A stretch of DNA of 64,000 nucleotides from Macrobrachium rosenbergii (GCF_040412425.1 NC_089762.1:23175606-23239605), one strand, 5' to 3'. Positions 1-12,322 are shown, numbered from the stretch's first letter. A program made the numbers and translations. The notes: generated by a model from the sequence alone, not told the origin.

Positions 1-1128
1 TTTGGCGCCAATACGAAGACTATCATTTTCTCAAACTAGAGCATAGTCATTCATGTAATGATGGCCACCTCCGGCGATTCGGAGGAAATCTTTGCTAAGG
101 GGTCCTTTTTTTTTTTTTTTTTTTTTATGGGGCCCAGGGGTCCAATTCAGCTGAAGAAAGAATCTTCATCGAGTCTTCAGGGATTCTTCGGTGAAGATTT
201 TGGCGCCAATACGAAGACTATCATTTTCTCAAACTAGAGCATAGTCATTCATGTAATGATGGCCACCTCCGGCGATTCCGGAGGAAATCTTTGCTAAGGG
301 GTCCTTTTTGTTTTTTTTGTTGGGGCCCAGGGGTCCAATTCAGCTGAAGCTGAAGAAAGAATCTTCAAGGAGTCTTCAGGGATTCTTCGTGAAGATTTTG
401 GCGCCAATACGAAGACTATCATTTTCTCAAACTAGAGCATAGTCATTCATGTAATGATGGCCACCTCCGGCGATTCCGGAGGAAATCTTTGCTAAGGGGT
501 CCTTTTTGTTTTTTTTTTTTTTTGTGGGGCCCAGGGGTCCAATTCAGCTGAAGAAAGAATCTTCAAGGAGTCTTCAGGGATTCTTCGGTGAGGATTTTGG
601 CGCCAATACAAAGACTATCATTTTCTCAAACTAGAGCATAGTCATTCATGTAATGATGGCCACCTCCGGCGATTCCGGAGGAAATCTTTGCTAAGGGGTC
701 CTTTTTTTTTTTTTTTTTGTGGGGCCCAGGGGTCCAATTCAGCTGAAGAAAGAATCTTCAAGGAGTCTTCAGGGATTCTTCGGTGAAGATTTTTGGCGCC
801 AATACGAAGACTATCATTTTCTCAAACTAGAGCATAGTCATTCATGTAATGATGGCCACCTCCGGCGATTCCGGAGAAATCTTTGCTAAGGGGTCCTTTT
901 TTTTTTTTTTTTTTGGGGGCCCAGGGGTCCAATTCAGCTGAAGAAAGAATCTTCAAGGAGTCTTCAGGGATTCTTCGGTGAAGATTTTGGCGCCAATACG
1001 AAGACTATCATTTTCTCAAACTAGAGCATAGTCATTCATGTAATGATGGCCACCTCCGGCGATTCGGAGGAAATCTTTGCTAAGGGTCCTTTTTGTGTTT
1101 TTTTTTGTTTCAGGGTCCAATTCAGCTG
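1..1128 (-). repeat. S block, about 6 monomers (left-truncated)
   Basis: Six copies of the GTCATTCATGTAATGATGG landmark at about 198-bp spacing. The T-runs vary from about 8 to 20 nt, and two are interrupted by G (near 305 and 508). The monomer nearest L (1090-1120) has the interrupted T-run typical of the unit flanking the T-run side of L. Confidence 0.93.
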
Positions 1129-1168
1129 GGACCCTTGCGTGGTGAAGGTGGCATATTCTAAACCTGGG

Positions 1169-1219
<51 letters not shown>

Positions 1220-1757
1220 AGCCTCAAAAATAGAACTTTCAAAATTTTCGACCTAACTAACCCTTGTTAGTACAGTTCTATTAATTTTGGGGATGTAAAA
1301 TTTTTGGGCCAATATTTCCAGTTTCCAAAAATCGATGAATGGAAATTCAGACTTGCATAATTCTAAAATGACTCTTAGCTACGGGGCCTCAAAGTCGATT
1401 TTTAGTTTATACAATAAAAATTCAGGCATCCAAAACTCAGCAAGGCCTGAACGTATTGATGTTTTGTATGAATTTTTTTAATAGAACGGATCAAAATAAA
1501 GGGGCTCTAATTGGAGCCTCATGTCCGTGGCAGGTTCCTCTCGGCTATGGGACCTCAAAGTTGGTGTTTTTGTTAATTTTACATATGAACCTTGCAATTT
1601 CAAAATGACACCTGCATTACTTACAAGGTTACAGGAACCTTGAAACTGAAAAATGACACATGGAATACTACAACAGAGTGCCAATGATGAAAGGCTACCA
1701 GCTATATAAATGGTAGAAATTACCCTTGAAATTGAAAAATGACACCTGTTATACTGC
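1129..1757 (-). repeat. L segment LR1
   Basis: 629-bp L copy in reverse orientation, starting at GGGACCCTTGCGTGG and ending at TGTTATACTGCTG. It is the longest L because its homopolymer is an uninterrupted 43-nt A-run (1173-1215), the longest run in the window. Confidence 0.93.
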
Positions 1758-3546
1758 TGAAGAAAGAGTCTTCAAGGAGTCTTCAAGGAATCTTGGGTGA
1801 GGATTTTGGAGCCAATACGAAGACTATCATTTTCTCAAACTAGAGCATAGTCATTCATGTAATGATGGCCACCTCCGGCGATTCCGGAGGAAATCTTTGC
1901 TAAGGGGTCCTTTTTTTTTTTTTTTTTTTGTGGGGCCCAGGGGTCCAATTCAGCTGAAGAAAGAATCTTCAAGGAGTCTTCAGGGATTCTTCGGTGAAGA
2001 TTTTGGCGCCAATACGAAGACTATCATTTTCTCAAACTAGAGCATAGTCATTCATGTAATGATGGCCACCTCCGGCGATTCCGGAGGAAATCTTTGCTAA
2101 GGGGTCCTTTTTGTTTTTTTTTTTTGGGCCAGGGTCCAATTCAGCCAGGACCCTTTCATACTGCTGAAGAAAGAATCTTCAAGGAGTCTTCAGGGATTCT
2201 TCAGTGAGGATTTTGGCGCCAATACGAAGACTATCATTTTCTCAAACTAGAGCATAGTCATTCATGTAATGATGGCCACCTCCGGCGATTCCGGAGGAAA
2301 TCTTTGCTAAGGGTCCTTTTTTTTTTTTTTTTTTTTTTTTTTGGGGCCAGGGGTCCAATTCAGCTGAAGAAAGAATCTTCAAAGGAGTCTTCAGGGATTC
2401 TTCGGTGAAGATTTTGGCGCCAATACGAAGACTATCATTTTCTCAAACTAGAGCATAGTCATTCATGTAATGATGGCCACCTCCGGCGATTCCGGAGGAA
2501 ATCTTTGCTAAGGGGTCCTTTTTTTTTTTTTTTTTTTTTGGGGCCCAGGGGTCCAATTCAGCTGAAGAAAGAATCTTCAAAGGAGTCTTCAGGGATTCTT
2601 CGGTGAAGATTTTGGCGCCAATACGAAGACTATCATTTTCTCAAACTAGAGCATAGTCATTCATGTAATGATGGCCACCTCCGGCGATTCCGGAGGAAAT
2701 CTTTGCTAAGGGGTCCTTTTTTTTTTTTTTTTTTCCAATTCCAGGGGACCAATTCAGCTGAAGAAAGAATCTTCAAAGGAGTCTTCAGGGATTCTTCGGT
2801 GAAGATTTTGGCGCCAATACGAAGACTATCATTTTCTCAAACTAGAGCATAGTCATTCATGTAATGATGGCCACCTCCGGCGATTCCGGAGGAAATCTTT
2901 GCTAAGGGGTCCTTTTTTTTTTTTTTTTGGGGGCCCAGGGGTCCAATTCAGCTGAAGAAAGAATCTTCAAAGGAGTCTTCAGGGATTCTTCGGTGAAGAT
3001 TTTGGCGCCAATACAAAGACTATCATTTTCTCAAACTAGAGCATAGTCATTCATGTAATGATGGCCACCTCCGGCGATTCCGGAGGAAATCTTTGCTAAG
3101 GGGTCCTTTTTTTTTTTTTTTTTTTGTGGGGCCCAGGGGTCCAATTCAGCTGAAGAAAGAATCTTCAAAAGGAGTCTTCAGGGATTCTTCGGTGAAGATT
3201 TTGGCGCCAATACGAAGACTATCATTTTCTCAAACTAGAGCATAGTCATTCATGTAATGATGGCCACCTCCGGCGATTCCGGAGGAAATCTTTGCTAAGG
3301 GGTCCTTTTTTTTTTTTTTTTTTTTTGTGGGGCCCAGGGGTCCAATTCAGCTGAAGAAAGAATCTTCAAGGAGTCTTCAGGGATTCTTCGGTGAAGATTT
3401 TGGCGCCAATACGAAGACTATCATTTTCTCAAACTAGAGCATAGTCATTCATGTAATGATGGCCACCTCCGGCGATTCCGGAGGAAATCTTTGCTAAGGG
3501 GTCCTTTTTTTTTTTTTTTTGTGGGGCCCAGGGGTCCAATTCAGCA
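1758..3546 (-). repeat. S block, about 9 monomers
   Basis: Nine monomers. Near 2145-2165 one carries the S' junction (CAGCCAGGACCC... CATACTGCTG), about 390 bp from the L boundary. The monomer at 3500-3545 next to the following L has a pure T-run, unlike most units in that position. Confidence 0.92.
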
Positions 3547-4158
3547 GGGACCCTTGCGTGGTGAAGGTGGCATATTCTAAACCTGGGGTGTAAAAAAAAA
3601 AAAAAAAAAAAGTCCACCCTCAAAAAATAGAACTTTCAAAATTTTCGACCTAACTAACCCTTGTTAGTACAGTTCTATAAATTTTGGGGATGTAAAATTT
3701 CTTGGGCCAATAATTCCAGTTTCCAAAAATCGATGAATGGAAATTCAGACTTGCATAATTCTAAAATGACTCTTAGCTACAGGACCTCAAAGTCGATTTT
3801 TTAGTTTATACAATAAAAATTCATGCATCCAAAACTCAGCAAGGCCTCAACGTATTGATGTTTTGTATGAATTTTTTTAATACAACGGATCAAAATAAAG
3901 GGGCTCTAATTGGAGCCTCATGTCCGTGGCAGGTTCCCTCTCGGCTATGGGACCTCAAAGTTGGTGTTTTTTGTTAATTTTACATATGAACCTTGCAATT
4001 TCAAAATGACACCTGCATTACTTACAAGGTTACAGGAACCTTGAAACTGAAAAATGACACATGGAATACTACAACAGAGTGCCAATGATGAAAGGCTACC
4101 AGCTATATAAATGGTAGAAATTACCCTTGAAATTGAAAAATGACACCTGTTATACTGC
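3547..4158 (-). repeat. L segment LR2
   Basis: 612-bp L copy in reverse orientation with a 20-nt A-run at about 3593-3612. Small changes include TAATTCCAG for TATTTCCAG near 3710. Confidence 0.93.
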
Positions 4159-6311
4159 TGAAGAAAGAGTCTTCAAAGGAGTCTTCAGGGAATCTTGGGT
4201 GAGGATTTTGGAGCCAATACGAAGACTATCATTTTCTCAAACTAGAGCATAGTCATTCATGTAATGATGGCCACCTCTTGCGATTCCGGAGGAAATCTTT
4301 GCTAAGGGGTCCTTTTTGTTTTTTTTTTTGTGGGGCCCAGGGTCAATTCAGCTGAAGAAAGAATCTTCAAAGGAGTCTTCAGGGATTCTTCGGTGAAGAT
4401 TTTGGCGCCAATACGAAGACTATCATTTTCTCAAACTAGAGCATAGTCATTCATGTAATGATGGCCACCTCCGGCGATTCCGGAGGAAATCTTTGCTAAG
4501 GGGTCCTTTTTGTTTTTTTTTTGTGGGGCCCAGGGTCCAATTCAGCTGAAGAAAAAGAATCTTCAAGGAGTCTTCAGGGATTCTTCGGTGAAGATTTTGG
4601 CGCCAATACGAAGACTATCATTTTCTCAAACTAGAGCATAGTCATTCATGTAATGATGGCCACCTCCGGCGATTCCGGAGGAAATCTTTGCTAAGGGGTC
4701 CTTTTTTTTTTTTTTTTTTTGGGGGCCCAGGGGTCCAATTCAGCTGAAGAAAGAATCTTCAAGGAGTCTTCAGGGATTCTTCGGTGAAGATTTTGGCGCC
4801 AATACGAAGACTATCATTTTCTCAAACTAGAGCATAGTCATTCATGTAATGATGGCCACCTCCGGCGATTCCGGAGGAAATCTTTGCTAAGGGGTCCTTT
4901 TTTTTTTTTTTTTTTTTGGGCCCAGGGGTCCAATTCAGCTGAAGAAAGAATCTTCAAGGAGTCTTCAGGGATTCTTCGGTGAAGATTTTGGCGCCAATAC
5001 GAAGACTATCATTTTCTCAAACTAGAGCATAGTCATTCATGTAATGATGGCCACCTCCGGCGATTCCGGAGGAAATCTTTGGTAAGGGTCCTTTTTTTTT
5101 TTTTTTTTGGCCCAGGGGTCCAATTCAGCTGAAGAAAGAATCTTCAAAGGAGTCTTCAGGGATTCTTCGGTGAAGATTTTGGCGCCAATACGAAGACTAT
5201 CATTTTCTCAAACTAGAGCATAGTCATTCATGTAATGATGGCCACCTCCGGCGATTCCGGAGGAAATCTTTGCTAAGGGGTCCTTTTTTTTTTTTTTTTT
5301 TTGGGGGCCCAGGGGTCCAATTCAGCTGAAGAAAGAATCTTCAAGGGTCTTCAGGGATTCTTCAGTGAAGATTTTGGCGCCAATACGAAGACTATCATTT
5401 TCTCAAACTAGAGCATAGTCATTCATGTAATGATGGCCACCTCCGGCGATTCTTCTTTGCTAAGGGTCCTTTTTGTTTTTTTTTTTTGGGGGCCCAGGGG
5501 TCCAATTCAGCTGAAGAAAAAGAATCTTCAAGGAGTCTTCAGGGATTCTTCGGTGAAGATTTTGGCGCCAATACGAAGACTATCATTTTCTCAAACTAGA
5601 GCATAGTCATTCATGTAATGATGGCCACCTCCGGCGATTCGGAGGAAATCTTTGCTAAGGGTCCTTTTTGTTTTTTTTTTTGGGGGCCCAGGGGTCCAAT
5701 TCAGCTGAAGAAAGAATCTTCAAGGAGTCTTCAGGGATTCTTCGGTGAAGATTTTGGCGCCAATACGAAGACTATCATTTTCTCAAACTAGAGCATAGTC
5801 ATTCATGTAATGATGGCCACCTCCGGCGATTCCGGAGGAAATCTTTGCTAAGGGGTCCTTTTTTTTTTTTTTTTTTTTTTTGGGGCCCAGGGGTCCAATT
5901 CAGCCGGGACCCTTGTTATACTGCTGAAGAAAGAATCTTCAAGGAGTCTTCAGGGATTCTTCGGTGAGGATTTTGGCGCCAATACGAAGACTATCATTTT
6001 CTCAAACTAGAGCATAGTCATTCATGTAATGATGGCCACCTCCGGCGATTCGGAGGAAATCTTTGCTAAGGGGTCCTTTTTTTTTTTTTTTTTGGGGGCC
6101 CAGGGGTCCAATTCAGCTGAAGAAAGAATCTTCAAGGAGTCTTCAGGGATTCTTCGGTGAAGATTTTGGCGCCAATACGAAGACTATCATTTTCTCAAAC
6201 TAGAGCATAGTCATTCATGTAATGATGGCCACCTCCGGCGATTCCGGAGGAAATCTTTGGTAAGGGGTCCTTTTTGTGTTTGTTTGTGGGGCCCAGGGGT
6301 CCAATTCAGCT
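4159..6311 (-). repeat. S block, about 11 monomers
   Basis: The longest S block of this arm. An S' junction lies at about 5900-5925 (GGGACCCTTGTTATACTGCTG without its first base), 396 bp from the next L. One monomer (5452-5460) lacks the GCCGGAGG side of its hairpin. The unit next to the following L has a strongly interrupted T-run (6269-6288). Confidence 0.92.
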
Positions 6312-6927
6312 GGGACCCTTGCGTGGTGAAGGTGGCATATTCTAAACCTGGGGTGTAAAAAAAAAAAAAAAAAAAAAAAAAAGTCCAGCCTCAAAAAATA
6401 GAACTTTCAAAATTTTCGACCTAACTAACCCTTGTTAGTACAGTTCTATTAATTTTGGGGATGTAAAATTTTTTGGGCCAATATTTCCAGTTTCAAAAAT
6501 CGATGAATGGAAATTCAGACTTGCATAATTCTAAAATGACTCTTAGCTACGGGGCCTCAAAGTCGATTTTTTTAGTTTATACAATAAAAATTCAGGCATC
6601 CAAAACTCAGCAAGGCCTGAACGTATTGATGTTTTGTATGAATTTTTTTAATAGAACGGATCAAAATAAAGGGCTCTAATTGGAGCCTCATGTCCATGGC
6701 AGGTTCCCTCTCGGTTATGGGACCTCAAAGTTGGTGTTTTTGTTAATTTTACATATGAACCTTGCAATTTCAAAATGACACCTGCATTACTTAAAAGGTT
6801 ACAGGAACCTTGAAACTGAAAAATGACACATGGAATACTACAACAGAGTGCCAATGATGAAAGGCTACCAGCTATATAAATGGTAGAAATTACCCTTGAA
6901 ATTGAAAAATGACACCTGTTATACTGC
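6312..6927 (-). repeat. L segment LR3
   Basis: 616-bp L copy in reverse orientation, 531 bp left of the gap. Private changes include TCCATGGCAGG for TCCGTGGCAGG near 6692. Confidence 0.93.
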
Positions 6928-7458
6928 TGAAGAAAGAGTCTTCAAGGAGTCTTCAGGGAATCTTGGGTGAGGATTTTGGAGCCAATACGAAGACTATCAT
7001 TTTCTCAAACTAGAGCATAGTCATTCATGTAATGATGGCCACCTCCGGCGATTCCGGAGGAAATCTTTGCTAAGGGGTCCTTTTTTTTTTTTTTTTTTTG
7101 GGGCCCAGGGGTCCAATTCAGCTGAAGAAAGAATCTTCAAGGAGTCTTCAGGGATTCTTCGGTGAAGATTTTGGCGCCAATACGAAGACTATCATTTTCT
7201 CAAACTAGAGCATAGTCATTCATGTAATGATGGCCACCTCCGGCGATTCCGGAGGAAATCTTTGCTAAGGGGTCCTTTTTGTTTTTTTTTTTTGCCCAGG
7301 GTCCAATTCAGCCAGGACCCTTGTTAACTGCTGAAGAAAGAATCTTCAAAGAGTCTTCAGGGATTCTTCAGGTGAAGATTTTGGCGCCAATACGAAGACT
7401 ATCATTTTCTCAAACTAGAGCATAGTCATTCATGTAATGATGGCCACCTCCGCGATTC
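6928..7458 (-). repeat. S block, 3 monomers, ends at gap
   Basis: Three monomers, with an S' junction near 7311-7335, about 390 bp from L. The sequence stops at CTCCGCGATTC, where the hairpin has lost a G; this is typical of low-quality contig ends. Confidence 0.9.
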
Positions 7459-7958
7459 NNNNNNNNNNNNNNNNNNNNNNNNNNNNNNNNNNNNNNNNNN
7501 NNNNNNNNNNNNNNNNNNNNNNNNNNNNNNNNNNNNNNNNNNNNNNNNNNNNNNNNNNNNNNNNNNNNNNNNNNNNNNNNNNNNNNNNNNNNNNNNNNNN
7601 NNNNNNNNNNNNNNNNNNNNNNNNNNNNNNNNNNNNNNNNNNNNNNNNNNNNNNNNNNNNNNNNNNNNNNNNNNNNNNNNNNNNNNNNNNNNNNNNNNNN
7701 NNNNNNNNNNNNNNNNNNNNNNNNNNNNNNNNNNNNNNNNNNNNNNNNNNNNNNNNNNNNNNNNNNNNNNNNNNNNNNNNNNNNNNNNNNNNNNNNNNNN
7801 NNNNNNNNNNNNNNNNNNNNNNNNNNNNNNNNNNNNNNNNNNNNNNNNNNNNNNNNNNNNNNNNNNNNNNNNNNNNNNNNNNNNNNNNNNNNNNNNNNNN
7901 NNNNNNNNNNNNNNNNNNNNNNNNNNNNNNNNNNNNNNNNNNNNNNNNNNNNNNNNNN
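7459..7958. other. Assembly gap, 500 N
   Basis: Exactly 500 unknown bases. A fixed size of 500 suggests a placeholder inserted by scaffolding software rather than a measured distance. The array changes orientation across it. Confidence 0.99.
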
Positions 7959-8600
7959 AAGAATCCCTGAAGACTCCTTGAAGATTCCTTTTTCAGCTGA
8001 ATTGGAGCGCTGGGCCCCACAAAAAAAAAAAAAACAAAAAAGGACCCCTTAGCAAAGATTTCCTCCGGAATCGCCGGAGGTGGCCATCATTACATGAATG
8101 ACTATGCTCTAGTTTGAGAAAATGATAGTCTTCGTATTGGCGCCAAAATCCTCACCGAAGAATCCCTGAAGATTCCTTGAAGATTCTTTCTTCAGCAGTA
8201 TAACAAGGGTCCCGGCTGAATTGGACCCCTGGGCCCCAAAAAAAAAAAAAAAGGACCCCTTAGCAAAGATTTCCTCCGGAATCGCCGGAGGTGGCCATCA
8301 TTACATGAATGACTATGCTCTAGTTTGAGAAAATGATAGTCTTCGTATTGGCGCCAAAATCTTCACCGAAGAATCCCTGAAGACTCCTTGAAGATTCTTT
8401 CTTCAGCTGAATTGGACCCCTGGGCCCCACAAAAAAAAAAAAAAAAAGGACCCCTTAGCAAAGATTTCCTCCGGAATCGCCGGAGGTGGCCATCATTACA
8501 TGAATGACTATGCTCTAGTTTGAGAAAATGATAGTCTTCGTATTGGCTCCAAAATCCTCACCCAAGATTCCCTGAAGACTCCTTGAAGACTCTTTCTTCA
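7959..8600 (+). repeat. S block, 3 monomers plus partial, starts at gap
   Basis: Starts mid-unit in an S'' haplotype (TTCCTTTTTCAG followed by GGAGCGCTGGGCCCC), followed by a clean S' unit (211 bp; junction 8190-8215), an S, and the L-flank unit with GGCTCC. Confidence 0.92.
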
Positions 8601-9210
8601 GCAGTATAACAGGTGTCATTTTTCAATTTCAAGGGTAATTTCTACCATTTATATAGCTGGTAGCCTTTCATCATTGGCACTCTGTTGCAGTATTCCATGT
8701 GTCATTTTTCAGTTTCAAGGTTCCTGTAACCTTGTAAGTAATGCAGGTGTCATTTTGAAATTGCAAGGTTCATATGTAAAATTAACAAAAAACACCAACT
8801 TTGAGGTCCCATAACCGAGAGGGAACCTGCCACGGACGTGAGGCTCCAATTAGAGTCCCTTTATTTTGATCCGTTCTATTAAAAAAATTCATACAAAACA
8901 TCAATACTTTCAGGCCTTACTGATTTTTGGATGCCTGAATTTTTATTGTATAAACTAAAAAATCGACTTTGAGGCCCCATAGCTAGAGTCATTTTAGAAT
9001 TATGCAAGTCTGAATTTCCATTCATCGATTTTTGAAACTGGAAATATTGGCCCAAAAATTTTACATCCCCAAAATTAATAGAACTGTACTAACAAGGGTT
9101 AGTTAGGTCGAAAATTTTGAAAGTTCTATTTTTTGAGGCTGACTTTTTTTTTTTTTTTTTTTTTTTTTTACACCCCAGGTTTAGAATATGCCACCTTCAC
9201 CACGCAAGGG
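8601..9210 (+). repeat. L segment L1
   Basis: 610 bp. It carries CTGTTGCAGTATTCC where other L copies have CTGTTGTAG; only L31 shares this. It also has the GGTTCATATG variant and several private changes (CACGGACGTGAGG, CAATACTTTCAGG, CTTACTGATTTTTGG), so it is among the most diverged L copies. Confidence 0.93.
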
Positions 9211-10150
9211 TCCCGGCTGAATTGGACCCCTGGGCCCTACAAAACAAACCCAAAAAAGGACCCTTACAAAGATTTCCTCCGGAATCGCCGGAGGTGGCCA
9301 TCATTACATGAATGACTATGCTCTAGTTTGAGAAAATGATAGTCTTCGTATTGGCGCCAAAATCTTCACCGAAGAATCCCTGAAGACTCCTTGAAGATTC
9401 TTTTTCAGCTGAATTGGACCACTGGGCCCCACAAAAAAAAAAAAAGGACCCTTTAGCAAAGATTTCCTCCGAATCGCTGGAGGTGGCCATCATTACATGA
9501 ATGACTATGCTCTAGTTTGAGAAAATGATAGTCTTCGTATTGGCGCCAAAATCTTCACTGAAGAATCCCTGAAGACTCTCCTTGAAGATTCTTTTTTCAG
9601 CTGAATTGAGCGCTGGACCCTGTTTAAAAAAAAAACAAAAAGGACCCTTACAAAGATTTCTCCGGAATCTGGAGGTGGCCATCATTATGAATGACTATGC
9701 TCTAGTTTGAGAAAATGATAGTCTGAATTGGACTTCACCGAAGAATCCTGAAGACTCCTTTGAAGATTCCCAGCTGAATTGGAGGTTGGGCCCCTAGGAA
9801 AAAAACAAAAAGGACCCTTAGAAAGATTTCCTCCGGAATCGCCGGAGGTGGCCATCATTACATGAATGACTATGCTCTAGTTTGAGAAAATGATAGTCTT
9901 CGTATTGGCGCCAAAATCTTCACCGAAGAATCCCTGAAGACTCCTTTGAAGATTCTTTCTTCAGCTGAATTGGACCCTGGGCCCCACAAAAAAAAAAAAA
10001 GGACCCCTTAGCAAAGATTTCCTCCGGAATCGCCGGAGGTGGCCATCATTACATGAATGACTATGCTCTAGTTTGAGAAAATGATAGTCTTCGTGTTGGC
10101 TCCAAAATCCTCACCCAAGATTCCTGAAGACTCTTTGAAGACTCTTTCTT
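9211..10150 (+). repeat. S block, 5 monomers, damaged
   Basis: Five monomers. The two at about 9600-9830 have many small deletions (for example TCCGGAATCTGGAGG at 9661 and GTCTGAATTGGACTTCACC at 9721), which look like consensus errors rather than real substitutions. The unit near 9600 has the S'' GCGCT variant. Confidence 0.9.
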
Positions 10151-10757
10151 CAGCAGTATAACAGGTGTCATTTTTCAATTTCAAGGGTAATTTCTACCAT
10201 TTATATAGCTGGTAGCCTTTCATCATTGGCACTCTGTTGTAGTATTCCATGTGTCATTTTTCAGTTTCAAGGTTCCTGTAACCTTGTAAGTAATGCAGGT
10301 GTCATTTTGAAATTCTAAGGTTCATATGTAAAATTAACAAGAAACACCAACTTTGAGGTCCCATAGCCGAGAGGAAACCTGCCACGGACATGAGGCTCCA
10401 ATTAGAGCCCCTTTATTTTGATCCGTTCTATTAAAAAAATTCATACAAAACATCAATACGTTCAGGCCTTGCTGAGTTTTGGATGCCTGAATTTTTATTG
10501 TATAAACTAAAAAATCGACTTTGAGGCCCCGTAGCTAAGAGTCATTTTAGAATTATGCAAGTCTGAATTTCCATTCATCGATTTTTGGAAACTGGAAATA
10601 TTGGCCCAAAAAATTTTACATCCCCAAAATTAATAGAACTGTACTAACAAGGGTTAGTTAGGTCGAAAATTTTGAAAGTTCTATTTTTTGAGGCTGGACT
10701 TTTTTTTTTTTTTTTTACACCCCAGGTTTAGAATATGCCACCTTCACCACGCAAGGG
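10151..10757 (+). repeat. L segment L2
   Basis: 607 bp with the GGTTCATATG variant; AAATTCTAAGG replaces AAATTGCAAGG near 10312. Confidence 0.93.
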
Positions 10758-11750
10758 TCCCGGCTGAATTGGACCCTGGGCCCCAAAAAAAAACAAAAAG
10801 GGACCCCATTAAAGATTTCCTCCGAATCGCCGGAGGTGGCCATCATTACATGAATGACTATGCTCTAGTTTGAGAAAATGATAGTCTTCGTATTGGCGCC
10901 AAAATCTTCACCGAAGAATCCCTGAAGACTCTTTGAAGATTCTTTCTTCAGCTGAATTGGACCCTGGGCCCTACAAAAAAAAAAAGGACCCTTAGCAAAG
11001 ATTTCCTCCGGAATCGCCGGAGGTGGCCATCATTACATGAATGACTATGCTCTAGTTTGAGAAAATGATAGTCTTCGTATTGGCGCCAAAATCTTCACCG
11101 AAGAATCCCTGAAGACTCCTTGAAGATTCTTTCTTCAGCTGAATTGGAGCCCTGGGCCCCACAAAAAAAAAAAAAAAAAGGACCCCTTAGCAAAGATTTC
11201 CTCCAGAATCGCCGGAGGTGGCCATCATTACATGAATGACTATGCTCTAGTTTGAGAAAATGATAGTCTTCATATTGGCGCCAAAATCTTCACCGAAGAA
11301 TCCCTGAAGACTCCTTGAAGATTCTTTCTTCAGCAGAATAACAAGGGTCCTGGCTGAATTGGACCCCTGGGCCCCACAAAAAAAAAAAAAAAAAAAAGGA
11401 CCCTTAGCAAAGATTTCCTCCGAATCGCCGGAGGTGGCCATCATTACATGAATGACTATGCTCTAGTTTGAGAAATGATAGTCTTCGTATTGGCGCCAAA
11501 ATCTTCACCGAAGAATCCCTGAAGACTCCTTTGAAGATTCTTTCTTCAGCTGAATTGGACCCTGGGCCCCTGGGCCCCAAAAAAAAAAAAAAAAGGACCC
11601 CTTAGCAAAGATTTCCTCCGGAATCGCCGGAGGTGGCCATCATTACATGAATGACTATGCTCTAGTTTGAGAAAATGATAGTCTTCGTATTGGCTCCAAA
11701 ATCTTCACCCAAGATTCCCTGAAGACTCCTTGAAGACTCTTTCTTCAGCA
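10758..11750 (+). repeat. S block, 5 monomers
   Basis: Contains an S'-type unit with junction at about 11330-11352 (CAGAATAACAAGGGTCCTGG), and a local duplication of CCTGGGCCC at 11561-11577. Confidence 0.92.
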
Positions 11751-12286
11751 GTATAACAGGTGTCATTTTTCAATTTCAAGGGTAATTTCTACCATTTATA
11801 TAGCTGGTAGCCTTTCATCATTGGCACTCTGTTGTAGTATTCCATATGTCATTTTTCAGTTTCAAGGTTCCTGTAACCTTGTAAGTAATGCAGTTGTCAT
11901 TTTGAAATTGCAAGGATCATATGTAAAATTAACAAAAACACCAACTTTGAGGTCCCATAGCCGAGAGGAACCTGCCACGGACATGAGGCTCCAATTAGAG
12001 CCCCTTTATTTTGATCCGTTCTATTAAAAAATTCATACAAAAACATCAATACGTTCAGGCCTTGCTGAGTTTTGGATGCCTGAATTTTTATTGTATAAAC
12101 TAAAAATCGACTTTGAGGCCCCGTAGCTAAGAGTCATTTTAGAATTATGCAAGTCTGAATTTCCATTCATCGATTTTTGGAAACTGGAAATATTGGCCCA
12201 AAAAATTTTACATCCCCAAAATTAATAGAACTGTACTAACAAGGGTTAGTTAGGTCGAAAATTTTGAAAGTTCTATTTTTGAGGCT

Positions 12287-12322
<36 letters not shown>

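Larger units (their letters stand above)
1..7458 (-). repeat. Satellite array, reverse-orientation arm
   Basis: Tandem array of about 29 S monomers (about 196 bp) and three L segments (about 610 bp), all reading as the reverse complement of the array right of the gap. It is recognisable by the recurrent GGCGCC palindrome, GGCCACCTCCGG, a T-run of 8-30 nt followed by GGGGCCCAGGGG, and GAAGAAAGAATCTTC. The array is cut by the window edge at base 1 and by the N gap at 7459. Its S blocks between L copies are long (9 and 11 monomers), unlike the 4-5 typical of the other arm. All three L copies carry GGTTCATATG (read in L orientation), a minority variant in the other arm. Confidence 0.97.

Noticed and set aside
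7430..8020. Open frames of 177 and 196 codons spanning the gap
   Set aside because: They consist almost entirely of N and exist only because N has no stop codons.
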